DNA of 46,832 bases from Comamonadaceae bacterium (GTDB lineage Bacteria > Pseudomonadota > Gammaproteobacteria > Burkholderiales > Burkholderiaceae_C), in NCBI GenBank assembly GCA_947475685.1, contig CANJNC010000021.1, positions 1 through 46,832 of the forward strand, read 5' to 3'. Positions within the stretch are counted from its first letter, which is position 1; each line of letters starts with the position of its first letter. Made by a program: the position numbers and the translations under genes. The notes under the pieces were generated by a model, which saw only the letters and a program-made list of their open reading frames with translations, did not search any database and was not told the origin of the DNA. Below, one piece after another: positions 37,695 through 46,729 of this stretch.

Positions 37695-39149
37695 ATGAAC
37701 TCCTACACAAATCCACAAGTTCTTGTCTCACAGGCCAAGGACCAGCCCATCTCCGTGACTCCAAAGGATCTTCCTTTGGAACTCATTGAAACTTTGAGAC
37801 AAGAGTTTGGAGAGGCTTTTTCCGTGGCTTTGGCAATACGTGAGCAACACGGTCAAGATGAGTCCTCTTTTATCGCCCCTCCTCCTCAAGCGGTGGTGTT
37901 TGCCACAAGCACCAAGGAGGTCCAACGGGTGGTGGAACTGGCGGCCCAATACTGCACTCCCGTGATTGCCTTTGGTGTGGGATCTTCCCTTGAGGGGCAC
38001 TTGCTCGCAGTTCGTGGAGGTATCAGCTTGGATGTGTCTCGAATGAAGGAGGTCTTGGCCATCAATACCGAGGACTTGACGGTCACCGTTCAAGCGGGCC
38101 TCACTCGCAAAGAGCTCAATGAGGCGCTCAAGCACACCGGTTTTTTCTTTCCCATTGATCCTGGTGCCGATGCCACCATTGGAGGTATGAGTGCCACGCG
38201 AGCCAGCGGCACCAATGCGGTTCGATACGGGACCATGCGAGAAAATGTGTTGGCCCTAGAAGTTGTGACGGCACAAGGCAAGATCATTCGAACAGGAACG
38301 CGCGCTAAAAAGTCCAGTGCCGGATACGATTTGACGAGGCTTTTTGTGGGCTCTGAAGGCACGCTTGGGGTGATCACGGAAATCACCCTAAAAATACACC
38401 CTCAGCCCGAGTCCATCATGGCAGCGATTTGCTCCTTTGACACCATCGCACAAGCGGTCAACAGCACCATAGAGATCATCCAAATGGGCATCCCCATTGC
38501 GCGAGTTGAGTTGATCGACGTCAACAGTGTAAGGATGGTCAATCAATACGCCAAGCTCAGTCTCAAAGAGGACCCTCTTTTGCTCATGGAGTTTCATGGC
38601 AGCCCATTGTCTGTTCAAGAGCAAATCTCTGCAGTGCAAGCCATCACACAAGATCACCAAGGGTGTGAATTTGAGTGGGCCAAGACCCCAGAGGAGAGAA
38701 ACAAACTGTGGGGCGCAAGACACCACGCGTACTTTGCTGCTCTTCAATCGCACCCTGGCACAAGAGCCATCAGCACCGATACTTGTGTGCCCATCAGTCG
38801 CTTGGCGGACTGCTTGCTTGACTCCATCCAAGAAGCCGATGAAAGCGGTTTGCCATATTTTCTGGTGGGACATGTGGGAGATGGCAACTTCCATTTCGGT
38901 TATCTGATTGACCCCAAAAACGACATGGAGCGATCCAAGGCCGAGATGCTGAACACAAAGCTAGTTCAACGCGCACTAAGCATGAATGGCACCTGCAGTG
39001 GCGAGCACGGCATTGGACTGCATAAGATGGATTTTTTAGTCTCTGAGATTGGAGAAGACGCCGTCGATTTGATGCGGCATATCAAGTCAGCCTTGGATCC
39101 GTTGAACATCATGAATCCGGGAAAAATATTCACAGATAAAGATCTTTAA
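37695..39149 (+). CDS. FAD-linked 2-hydroxyacid dehydrogenase (GlcD/D-lactate dehydrogenase-like)
   Basis: 484-residue FAD-binding (PCMH-type) oxidoreductase of the GlcD/DLD group, oxidising D-2-hydroxy acids to 2-oxo acids. The FAD domain spans about 50-235, with PVIAFGVGSSLEGH, PGADATIGGMSATRASGTNAVRYG-type sequence (about 155-178) and GLEGTLGVIT-type sequence (VGSEGTLGVIT near 218). The C-terminal domain carries GHVGDGNFHF (about 396) and the flavin-contact NGTCSGEHGIG (about 434). No signal peptide. It may oxidise a 2-hydroxy acid belonging to the adjacent hydratase/lyase set. Confidence 0.92.
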   Translation: MNSYTNPQVLVSQAKDQPISVTPKDLPLELIETLRQEFGEAFSVALAIREQHGQDESSFIAPPPQAVVFATSTKEVQRVVELAAQYCTPVIAFGVGSSLEGHLLAVRGGISLDVSRMKEVLAINTEDLTVTVQAGLTRKELNEALKHTGFFFPIDPGADATIGGMSATRASGTNAVRYGTMRENVLALEVVTAQGKIIRTGTRAKKSSAGYDLTRLFVGSEGTLGVITEITLKIHPQPESIMAAICSFDTIAQAVNSTIEIIQMGIPIARVELIDVNSVRMVNQYAKLSLKEDPLLLMEFHGSPLSVQEQISAVQAITQDHQGCEFEWAKTPEERNKLWGARHHAYFAALQSHPGTRAISTDTCVPISRLADCLLDSIQEADESGLPYFLVGHVGDGNFHFGYLIDPKNDMERSKAEMLNTKLVQRALSMNGTCSGEHGIGLHKMDFLVSEIGEDAVDLMRHIKSALDPLNIMNPGKIFTDKDL

Positions 39150-39228
39150 AGATTAATGTTTTAAAAGGTGTGTTGATTGGTCTTGGAGCTAATCTTCGAA
39201 AAGTTAAAGCTGATATAGTTTAACTTCC

Positions 39229-39666
39229 TTAGATTGATCTTAGTTTAAAACGCGGCAGAAATTGACTTTCATCCATTTCAGTGTAAATCAAATCTACATC
39301 GACTCCAATCCAACTTTCAACCGGGGTTTTACCCTCTAAATTACTGATGAAGAGCGGTCCCTCCTCAAGCCTGACTGTAATTACGTTATAAGGCGCCGGA
39401 TACGAGGGCAAGTAACTGCGATGAAATACCACCCAGCTGATTATCTTAGCGCGCCCTGAAATAGGTTTCCATTCTAAATTTTCATTTAAACAAATAGAAC
39501 AAATTGGACCTGGCGGATAAAGAAAGCTTTGGCAACTAGAGCAACACTGCAAGTGCATATGATGCTCTTGAACGTGTTTCCAAAAAATTTTGTCATAAAA
39601 ACCTAAGACGCGCCTAGGCATCGTCTGGAGTTTAAAGTTCTCTTGAGGTATCCGTTGGATTTCCAT
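39229..39666 (-). CDS. Zn-ribbon/OB-fold (DUF35) protein, thiolase partner subunit
   Basis: 145-residue DUF35 protein, last gene of the minus-strand CoA operon. The zinc ribbon uses Cys42-x2-Cys45 and Cys56-x2-Cys59 (CSSCQSF, CSICLNE); an extra Cys41 precedes. The OB part includes GRAKIISWVVFHRSYLP and YNVITVRLEEGPLFISNLEG. It lies three bases after the thiolase stop, the classic DUF35/thiolase pairing (BbsA-BbsB, ChsH2-Ltp2). It shares the overall layout with the protein at 16127 but is clearly a different lineage. Confidence 0.87.
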   Translation of the reverse strand: MEIQRIPQENFKLQTMPRRVLGFYDKIFWKHVQEHHMHLQCCSSCQSFLYPPGPICSICLNENLEWKPISGRAKIISWVVFHRSYLPSYPAPYNVITVRLEEGPLFISNLEGKTPVESWIGVDVDLIYTEMDESQFLPRFKLRSI

Positions 39667-39669
39667 AGC

Positions 39670-40827
39670 TTAAATAGAGTAAATGATTGATGAGCACTTC
39701 CCCGAAACGTCAGAGGAATAATGAACAAAACGACAATCTTTTATTTGTCGCTTGCCTGCTGAGCCTCTCAACTGCTTGACCGCTTCCAATTGATGATTCC
39801 ATCCTTGCATATAGCTTTCTGACAGATGCCCTCCACTGGTATTGATAGGAAATTGTCCACCGGGTCCAATACCTTTTTCACGCATGAACTGAGCCGCGTC
39901 TCCAATCGCACAGTAACCATAACCTTCTAGAGCCAATGGAACATGAACTGAAAAACTATCGTAAATTTGAACAAGATCGATGTCTTTTGGACCAATACCA
40001 GCAGCATTGAAGACTTGATTGGCACACTCAAGTTGTCCGGGCAAGTAAAATTGGGTTAAACGTGGCTCAAGTGCGGTCGCACCCTTATTGATATCAGAAC
40101 GACCAAAGGCCTCAATGAAAACAGGATTGTCGGATATTTTCTTTGCAATACCGGACTCTGCAATGATAAGCGCTACTCCTCCATCGTTGATCAAACAATA
40201 GTCTAGTAAGTGTAGGGGCTCACAAACATAACGAGAGCGCATATAATCATCGATCGTAATTTTCTCTTGCATCACAGCGTCGGGATTAATACTAGACCAA
40301 GCGCGTTGGGCAACTGCAACCTGCCCCATGTCCTTTTCAGTAAAACCTCGATCATGCATATACGACCTTAGCATCATGGCATATAACGCGCCTTGAGAGG
40401 TCATGCCCCAAGGTGCATGATAAATATACGATAAAAAATTGGCTCCACCCGAAGCATCTGGCCCTCCATATTGGGTACCTCCAGATCGCTGATTATTGCC
40501 ATACACAAGAGCAATTACTTTTGCCATGCCAGAATTGATTGCCATGACGGCTTGCATAATGGCTTGAACCGCATCAGCTTGACCGCCCCAACGCGCATCA
40601 AGTCCCAATACCTCACCCATTCTTTCGTATGCAGTTGTGGGTCCAACAATTAAACCATCAATTTGACTGCGATCGATTCCTGCATCACTCAAAGCATTTA
40701 CAAAAGCTCGCGCGCCATAACCATAAGAGTCAGTAGAATTTTCACCTTTCTTAGTTTTCTGATAGTCTTCCAACCAATTGGTTTGTCCTATTCCGACAAT
40801 AGAAGCAACCCGGTTTATTTTCATCAT
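39670..40827 (-). CDS. thiolase-superfamily lipid-transfer-type protein, paralogue without nucleophile Cys
   Basis: 385-residue paralogue of the thiolase at 20006. ASIVGIGQTNW starts the fold; KVIALVYGNNQRSGG (about 106), LLDYCLINDGGVAL (about 209) and INTSGGHLSESYMQGW (about 324-339) align well with the paralogue. The GHP His is again Tyr. At the aligned nucleophile position, in the DAVQAIMQAV segment, there is no Cys, so ordinary thiolytic chemistry is unlikely and a retro-aldol role is more plausible. Start ATG overlaps the enoyl-CoA hydratase stop (ATGA). It pairs with the DUF35 protein downstream. Confidence 0.87.
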   Translation of the reverse strand: MMKINRVASIVGIGQTNWLEDYQKTKKGENSTDSYGYGARAFVNALSDAGIDRSQIDGLIVGPTTAYERMGEVLGLDARWGGQADAVQAIMQAVMAINSGMAKVIALVYGNNQRSGGTQYGGPDASGGANFLSYIYHAPWGMTSQGALYAMMLRSYMHDRGFTEKDMGQVAVAQRAWSSINPDAVMQEKITIDDYMRSRYVCEPLHLLDYCLINDGGVALIIAESGIAKKISDNPVFIEAFGRSDINKGATALEPRLTQFYLPGQLECANQVFNAAGIGPKDIDLVQIYDSFSVHVPLALEGYGYCAIGDAAQFMREKGIGPGGQFPINTSGGHLSESYMQGWNHQLEAVKQLRGSAGKRQIKDCRFVHYSSDVSGKCSSIIYSI

Positions 40828-41600
40828 TTTCCCCGGTAAACAGGTTTACGCTTTTCCTTAAAAGCTTGTCGACCTTCCAAACGATCTTCGCTATTTCGCA
40901 ACAGTCCATAAACTTGTTTATCCATCTCAAGTGCCAGTGGCAAAGGCATATCAAGGCCTTGAATCACGCTTCTTTTTATAGCTCGAACTGCTAAAGGCGC
41001 ATTATCTGCAATTTTTCTTGCAATGGAATAAGCTGTGCTCATGAGATCTTCTTTTTCGACGACCTTGCTGACAAAACCCATGCGCATGGCCTCATCTGCA
41101 TCAACCATTTCACCCGTCAAGAGCATCAGCATGGCATCGCTCTTGCCAACAGTACGGGGTAAACGCTGAACCCCTCCAGAACCAGGAACACTCCCGATCT
41201 TTGCCTCTGTCAACCCAAATTTAGCACCTTTGACAGCAATGCAAATATCACAGGCAAGCGCCAACTCCATACCGCCACCGACAGCGTAGCCATTGACAGC
41301 ACAAATAATAGGACGATCCGAGCCAAAGCCATGGGTCATAGTTCCTGGATTATTTTTACCAAAATACAATTCCGCAAAACTTTCAGGTGGTGGTGGTGAA
41401 TTTTTCAAATCCGAACCCGTACAAAAAGCTTTGTCACCTGCTCCCGTAATGACGACAACGTGAATATCTTCATCATTGCGCATTCTTTCCCAACAAATAT
41501 AAATTTGCTCGCGCATCTCTTTGTCCAATGAGTTCATAGCCTCCGGACGATTAAGGACCATGGTCGCAATATGATCTTTGACACTAAAATCAATGGGCAT
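40824..41600 (-). CDS. enoyl-CoA hydratase/isomerase (crotonase) family protein
   Basis: 258-residue crotonase. The oxyanion-hole segments KAFCTGSDLK (57-66) and GYAVGGGMELALACD (104-118) are present. Both catalytic Glu of hydratases can be placed: Glu112 (GGGMELA) and Glu132 (TEAKIGSVPGSGG). I use the ATG at 41600, with GGAG seven bases upstream, because the longer frame to 41642 adds an atypical leader. It overlaps the thiolase start by four bases. A proline run (SPPPPES, near 68) forms a short loop insertion. The likely job is hydration of an enoyl-CoA formed after CoA transfer. Confidence 0.9.
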   Translation of the reverse strand: MPIDFSVKDHIATMVLNRPEAMNSLDKEMREQIYICWERMRNDEDIHVVVITGAGDKAFCTGSDLKNSPPPPESFAELYFGKNNPGTMTHGFGSDRPIICAVNGYAVGGGMELALACDICIAVKGAKFGLTEAKIGSVPGSGGVQRLPRTVGKSDAMLMLLTGEMVDADEAMRMGFVSKVVEKEDLMSTAYSIARKIADNAPLAVRAIKRSVIQGLDMPLPLALEMDKQVYGLLRNSEDRLEGRQAFKEKRKPVYRGK

Positions 41601-41638
41601 TTTATTTCTCCAAATTCCAATGTACTTACACGTAATTA

Positions 41639-42871
41639 TCAAATAAAAATATCTTGTTCTCGCAAGAATTGAACTTCACTTTTACTCATGCCTAAGAGAT
41701 TCATGCATACTTCATCGGTGTGTTCCCCAAGCAATGGAGCAGAATTTTCCATATTTAAATTGGTGCGCGATAAACGAATTGGGGGAGCGTTGTAAATTGT
41801 CTTTCCCATTTCTGAGTGATTAAGCTTTATCCAATGTTTACGGTGATTTAATTGAGGATCAGTTTCAACAAGTTCTGCGATATTAGAGGCAACTCCAGAT
41901 GGTATTGATTTGGACTGCAAAAGATTTTGTAGGAACTGGGCATCAAAATCGATTGTTATTTTTGAAATTACAGCATCTAATTCTTTTCGATAATCCATCC
42001 GAACTTTATTAGAGTGCCAATCTCTACTTTCTAATTTAGTTGAAATATTCAAAAGATTGTCCAAATCCGCCCATTGCTGATCCGAATAAATCGCAATTGC
42101 AATTGTTCTCCCATCTCTACAGGGATAAGCACCGCGTGGAGCAGATTCCAAATTGTCATTGTCCATTCTTTTTTCAATTCGTTCATTCACGCTTGAATCA
42201 ATCAAAGACGTACCAATCAGAGAAATAGATGGCTCAGTTTGAGAAAAGTCTATAAATTGACCTTTTCCTGTTTTACGCTGGTAATAAATGGCTGAAAGCA
42301 ATGCAAATGCTGCATGACAAGGATTAGGCACATGATCTGGGTAATTTGTACCAGTGCCTACAGGTGGACGATCTGCTGCACCAGACAAAAACTGTATACC
42401 GCTCAATGCCGCTATGGTTAAACCAAATCCGACATAATGACTATGTGGACCTGTTGATCCCTGCATAGACATTGATAGATAAACCAAACTTTTATGATCT
42501 TGACTCACTTGCTCATACCCTAAGCCCAGTTTATCCATGGTCCCAGGAGAGAAATTATTGGCAACCACATCGCTTTTACTGATAAGAGCTCGGGCTATCT
42601 CTTGCGCCTTTTCTTTTTTTAGGTCTAAAACAATACTTTTTTTATTGCTGTTGCGATCTGCAAAATAACCGCTTCGGTTGATACCAGGTTTACCCTGAAA
42701 GAAGGGAGCGGTATTTCGAAGCGGGTCTAAACTTTTACTGGACTCGACTTTGATCACTTCTGCACCAAAATCAGAAAGAATTTTAGTGGTGTAAGAGCCC
42801 GCACCAATCCAAGTAAAATCTGCAACGCGCAGTCCTGATAAAGGACCTTTGGAATGCTTTTTCATATTCAT
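41639..42871 (-). CDS. CaiB/BaiF (family III) CoA-transferase, subunit with catalytic Asp
   Basis: 410-residue family III CoA-transferase that moves CoA between carboxylic acids. GLRVADFTWIGAGSYTTKILSDFGAEVIKVE is split across residues 13-43, then NNFSPGTMDKLGLGYE (about 105-120). The catalytic Asp is Asp179 in TNYPDHVPNP, the usual YPDH-type site. Its ATG overlaps the stop of the upstream CoA-transferase gene by one base (TAATG), so the two are translationally coupled and probably form a heteromer, as in BbsEF. Confidence 0.9.
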   Translation of the reverse strand: MNMKKHSKGPLSGLRVADFTWIGAGSYTTKILSDFGAEVIKVESSKSLDPLRNTAPFFQGKPGINRSGYFADRNSNKKSIVLDLKKEKAQEIARALISKSDVVANNFSPGTMDKLGLGYEQVSQDHKSLVYLSMSMQGSTGPHSHYVGFGLTIAALSGIQFLSGAADRPPVGTGTNYPDHVPNPCHAAFALLSAIYYQRKTGKGQFIDFSQTEPSISLIGTSLIDSSVNERIEKRMDNDNLESAPRGAYPCRDGRTIAIAIYSDQQWADLDNLLNISTKLESRDWHSNKVRMDYRKELDAVISKITIDFDAQFLQNLLQSKSIPSGVASNIAELVETDPQLNHRKHWIKLNHSEMGKTIYNAPPIRLSRTNLNMENSAPLLGEHTDEVCMNLLGMSKSEVQFLREQDIFI

Positions 42872-44127
42872 TAAACTACGCCCAATGTCCTTAGAGAAGC
42901 CAACTTCTCCTCTGTGAGGCCCAATTCTTTGTAAATTGTCACATTATCCTGGCCTAAGCGAGGCGCTAAATGACGTAAAGACCAAGGCGTCTCACTCAAG
43001 AGATAAGGAGCTCCAGGCATGGTAATCTTGAGTCCAGAGTCTTTGTGTAAAGCAGTTTCAAAAAATGAACGCGATATTAGTTGTTTATTCTTTAATATAG
43101 ACTGACAATCATTTACTGGACAAAGTGGAATTCTTCTTGATTGCGCGCCCTCATATAAAAACGCCATAGTTTTATCACTTGCAAATGCCGTGAATATTTT
43201 TTCAAAAAGTTGTTTACCTTCATCAGAATGCATGTATTTTAAATCTTGCCACTTTGGTGAAGCCAATTCATTGGCCCCTTCTACACCTTCGATTTTGAAC
43301 CACTCAACCAAGTTTTTCCAAAATCTAGAAGCCGCCATTCCACCTGCAAAAACATAAACAAAACCATCTAAGCATTCAAATATTCCGCTGCCCGCGTAGC
43401 GTTGAGTATTGCCAGCTCTAGCCCTTATTTTATTCTCTAGATCAAAAGATTGAGCGGAATTCTCAAGCGACAAGGTCACACACTCTTGGATCGAAACATC
43501 AACTTGCTGACCCAAATCACTCAATTGAGTCTCTAAAACAGCAAGCATCGTCCCGACAGCACCAAACATACAACCCATGGCGTAAGCTTGCTCACAAGCT
43601 GCTTGGGTGGGTTGCATATCTTCAAAACCCATTATGTTAAGCAATCCACCTAGTGCCAAAAGCGTAAGGTCATCAGAGGCATAATTGGCATAAGGTCCAG
43701 TTTGACCAAATGGAGTAATACTAGTCATGATCAACTTAGGATTTATCTCATGAAGAAACTCATAACTCAAACCCAATTTGTTCAACGCTAGGGGTTCATA
43801 ATCTTCTAAGACGATATCAGCAGTTTTGACCAACTCCAAAAAAATTGTCTTACCCTCATTCTTATGAATATCCAATGTAATACTTCGTTTATTTGTATTG
43901 AAATAAAAATGAGGTATTCCAAATTCAATATCTGTACGATCTTGAATAAAAGGAGGTTTATTCCTAATTGAGTTTCCAAAAATGGGGGCTTCAATTAAGA
44001 TGACTTCAGCTCCCATATCGGCAAGCAATTTGCCAGCGTAATGACTGAAGCGATTTGATAAATCTAAAACTCTTAATCCATCTAATGAGGAGGCGAATAA
44101 GGGGGGTTGAATACTATTTTGAGTCAC
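42871..44127 (-). CDS. CaiB/BaiF (family III) CoA-transferase paralogue, catalytic Asp not found
   Basis: 418-residue family III CoA-transferase fold. LDGLRVLDLSNRFSHYAGKLLADMGAEVILIE is split over 15-46, and EDYEPLALNKLGLSYE is near 108-123. Where relatives have the catalytic Asp before an aromatic residue, this protein reads EQAYAMG (179-185), with Ala181, so it is probably a non-catalytic partner. It starts with GTG at 44127, overlapping the Bug stop as GTGA, and its stop overlaps the next gene. Heterodimer with the downstream transferase is the simplest reading. Confidence 0.87.
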   Translation of the reverse strand: MTQNSIQPPLFASSLDGLRVLDLSNRFSHYAGKLLADMGAEVILIEAPIFGNSIRNKPPFIQDRTDIEFGIPHFYFNTNKRSITLDIHKNEGKTIFLELVKTADIVLEDYEPLALNKLGLSYEFLHEINPKLIMTSITPFGQTGPYANYASDDLTLLALGGLLNIMGFEDMQPTQAACEQAYAMGCMFGAVGTMLAVLETQLSDLGQQVDVSIQECVTLSLENSAQSFDLENKIRARAGNTQRYAGSGIFECLDGFVYVFAGGMAASRFWKNLVEWFKIEGVEGANELASPKWQDLKYMHSDEGKQLFEKIFTAFASDKTMAFLYEGAQSRRIPLCPVNDCQSILKNKQLISRSFFETALHKDSGLKITMPGAPYLLSETPWSLRHLAPRLGQDNVTIYKELGLTEEKLASLRTLGVV

Positions 44128-45122
44128 TGTAGTGGAACTTTAGCTTGCTGAATTACATCTGCCCATCTTGCAACCTCTGTTTTCACAAAAGTCGCAAAAT
44201 CTTCTGGCGTACTGGTTTGTCCAAAAGCACCTTCGTGCATTAATTTGTTTTGTATCTCTGGCAATGCGACAACATCTTTGATGGCTTGATTTAGGGTTTT
44301 AGTGATTTCAGGCGGCAAACCCGCAGGACCAATAATACCGTACCAAATACTGACATCAAATCCAGGCAAAATATCGTCCATACTTGGAGCCTCTGGCAAT
44401 AACGATGCGGTTTGTTTTGTCGTAACGGCTAAAGCTCGTAGCCTACCAGCACGTATCATGGGCAATACTGCTGGCATATCAGCAAACATTAACTGAACAT
44501 CTGAACGCATTAATCCAACCACAGCTGGGCTGCTTCCCGCGTAGGGTACATGAGTCATCTCTATACCAACTCTAAATTTAAATAATTCACCTATTAAATG
44601 ATGCGAAGTACCATTTCCCGCAGAACCAAAATTTAATTTTCCTGGGTTCGCCTTTGCAGCGGAAATAAGGTCTTGAACAGATCGAAATGGCGAATTTGCG
44701 GGAATAACCAACGCGGCTGGAGTTATTGATAACCTGGAGATGAACGTAAAGTCCTTGGCTATGTTGTAGGGAATTTTTTGATAGAGTGATGGATTGATAG
44801 ACAAGGTACCAATAGAACCAATTCCAATCGTATAACCATTTGCTGTGGATTTTGCAATATTATTTGCTCCAAGCAATCCGCCTGAACCTGCAACGTTTTC
44901 AATTGAGAAAGACCATCCCTTAGTTTCAGATAGTTTAGCCGCCACCAAACGGGATAAAAGATCGTTTCCACCTCCTGGGGGAAATCCGACTATCAATCGA
45001 ATAGGCTTATTGGGGTACAAATCTTGAGAATGTACGATGGCGCAATGAAATAATAGATTTATTAATGCAAAACTAATAAAACCTAGATGTCTATTGTATA
45101 TAAAATTCTTAAAATAACACAA
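44124..45122 (-). CDS. Bug/TctC-family substrate-binding protein (first gene of CoA-transferase operon)
   Basis: 332-residue Bug receptor heading the operon Bug, CoA-transferase, CoA-transferase, crotonase, thiolase, DUF35. The start is a TTG at 45122, preceded by GAGG six bases upstream. The signal peptide is long and ends IVHSQ near residue 33. The pocket reads VGFPPGGGNDLLSR, with Asp. SLYQKIPYNIAKDFTFI, NPGKLNFGSAGNGTSHHLIGELF and HVPYAGSSPAVVGLMRSDVQ follow. The close resemblance of the last part to the Bug at 14032 suggests related ligands. The four-base overlap with the next gene ties uptake to activation. Confidence 0.9.
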   Translation of the reverse strand: MCYFKNFIYNRHLGFISFALINLLFHCAIVHSQDLYPNKPIRLIVGFPPGGGNDLLSRLVAAKLSETKGWSFSIENVAGSGGLLGANNIAKSTANGYTIGIGSIGTLSINPSLYQKIPYNIAKDFTFISRLSITPAALVIPANSPFRSVQDLISAAKANPGKLNFGSAGNGTSHHLIGELFKFRVGIEMTHVPYAGSSPAVVGLMRSDVQLMFADMPAVLPMIRAGRLRALAVTTKQTASLLPEAPSMDDILPGFDVSIWYGIIGPAGLPPEITKTLNQAIKDVVALPEIQNKLMHEGAFGQTSTPEDFATFVKTEVARWADVIQQAKVPLQ

Positions 45123-45502
45123 AGGGATCCTCTACTTTTGAAAAGTCCATTCAATCAAATCTTTAATCCAAAAAGCATCATTGTTAATAATCAAAATTTC
45201 CCAAAATGCAAGATTCAATTATTTCAAATTAGTTATTAAATACTATAGATAAAACCCTAATATGATTAATTGTCTTAAGCCCATGAATCAAATGCATTTG
45301 ATTTTTAAATTATCAATAAATTCAGAGCAGTACAATTTAATACGACGAATAATCAGCCCAATCTTGCCAAGTTTATTGCCATTTGACGAAGTATCTATCT
45401 GAGGCTACCCCTTAGGGCAAGAGGAGTAATCAAGTCGAGCAAGATACCAAGTGGGATATCCGAAAATCACACCAATTGATTAATTAGGTAGCAATTTTTA
45501 AA
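45123..45502. other. AT-rich intergenic region between two Bug genes
   Basis: 380 bp without a supported gene. It should contain the promoter for the operon starting at 45122. A 9-bp inverted repeat (45477-45485 with 45501-45509, 15-nt loop) spans the stop codon of the right-hand Bug gene; it is AT-only apart from one G:C pair and lacks a T-tract, so it is a weak terminator candidate. Confidence 0.45.
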
Positions 45503-46510
45503 TTAATCATCAAATTTAACTTTAGAGCTTCTGATAACTTCACTCCATTTTTGCATATCTGATTTAATTAACGCCTCAAATTGTTCCGAGCTATTACCAA
45601 CCACTTCGCCACCGAGAGAAGTAGTAATTTTTTGTTTGGTATCAGATTCGAAAACAATTGTTTTTACCAATTCGTTAAGTTGTCTTATGATATTTGAAGG
45701 TGTACCAGAGGGAGCAACCAATCCATACCATACACTTGCCTCATACCCAGACAAGTTTCCCGATTCGGAAACGGTTGGCAACTCTGGATATGAAGATAAT
45801 TTTTTCAAAGACGTCACGCCCAATATACGAACCTTCCCACTTCTTGCATAAGGCATTAAATCATTACCAAATACAACTTGAATAACGCCTGAGGAAAGAT
45901 CTGTATTTCTCGTTGAGGTAGCACGGTACGGTACATGAACCATTTTGACATTTGACATTAAATTAAAAAGCTCACCAGCCAAATGCGAGGACGTTCCGTT
46001 ACCAGAAGATCCAAAATTAAGTTTATTTGGATTTTTTCTTGCATATGAAATTAAATCGGATACATTTTTAAAAGAAGATTCAGTATTGACACCTAAAAAA
46101 AATGGCGTAGAGGCAACAACTGTAATAGGTGCAAAATCTTTTATAGCATCGTATTTAATCTTTGGGACAGAAAGTGGATTTATCGATAGCGTTGTCACTG
46201 TGGCCATAAGTAAGGTGTAGCCATCGTTTGGTGCATGCGATACATATTCAGCAGCCAGCATTGTACTAGCCCCAGGTCTATTCTCAACAATAACTGACTG
46301 GCCAATACTTGATGATAAACGGATTGCAATGATTCTAGATAAAGTGTCAGCAGCACCACCAGTTGCGTGCGCAGAAACAATCACTATAGGCTTGCTAGGA
46401 TATTCTTGAGCTAACGAATGGGTTGCACAAAAAATAGCACTAAAAAAATTCAACAATGTAATTAAGAGTAAATTTAAAAAAATTTTGCTCTTATAAAATT
46501 TAATGTTCAT
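45503..46510 (-). CDS. Bug/TctC-family substrate-binding protein, solitary
   Basis: 335-residue Bug receptor at the right end. The signal peptide ends THSLAQ near residue 35. The pocket motif departs from the others: VSAHATGGAADTLSR, keeping GG and Asp. NPNKLNFGSSGNGTSSHLAGELF and HVPYRATSTRNTDL follow; the second lacks the usual KG. It is transcribed toward the CoA-transferase operon but separated by 380 bp, and an IS30-family gene is divergent on its other side, 219 bp away. It has no obvious enzyme partner. Confidence 0.9.
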   Translation of the reverse strand: MNIKFYKSKIFLNLLLITLLNFFSAIFCATHSLAQEYPSKPIVIVSAHATGGAADTLSRIIAIRLSSSIGQSVIVENRPGASTMLAAEYVSHAPNDGYTLLMATVTTLSINPLSVPKIKYDAIKDFAPITVVASTPFFLGVNTESSFKNVSDLISYARKNPNKLNFGSSGNGTSSHLAGELFNLMSNVKMVHVPYRATSTRNTDLSSGVIQVVFGNDLMPYARSGKVRILGVTSLKKLSSYPELPTVSESGNLSGYEASVWYGLVAPSGTPSNIIRQLNELVKTIVFESDTKQKITTSLGGEVVGNSSEQFEALIKSDMQKWSEVIRSSKVKFDD

Positions 46511-46729
46511 ATTTTACTTCCTAGATAGAATTTCATTACTATAAATCTTCATTTGATAAAAAATATAGCGTTATCCCTTAGGTATTGGCATTAAAAAAAG
46601 TATAACAATTAACACGCTTTATCTTTAAATAACTTAAGTAAAATATCGATCAATTTACTATTATTTTATTCAGAGTATAAGAAGGCGCGCTCAGAAAGTA
46701 AGTGCAACTTTTTTAAAGGAAAATGTTGC

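Noticed and set aside
41390-41400. GGT repeat in the crotonase gene as a possible slippage tract
   Set aside because: It encodes a short proline loop in frame, with no sign of frameshift.
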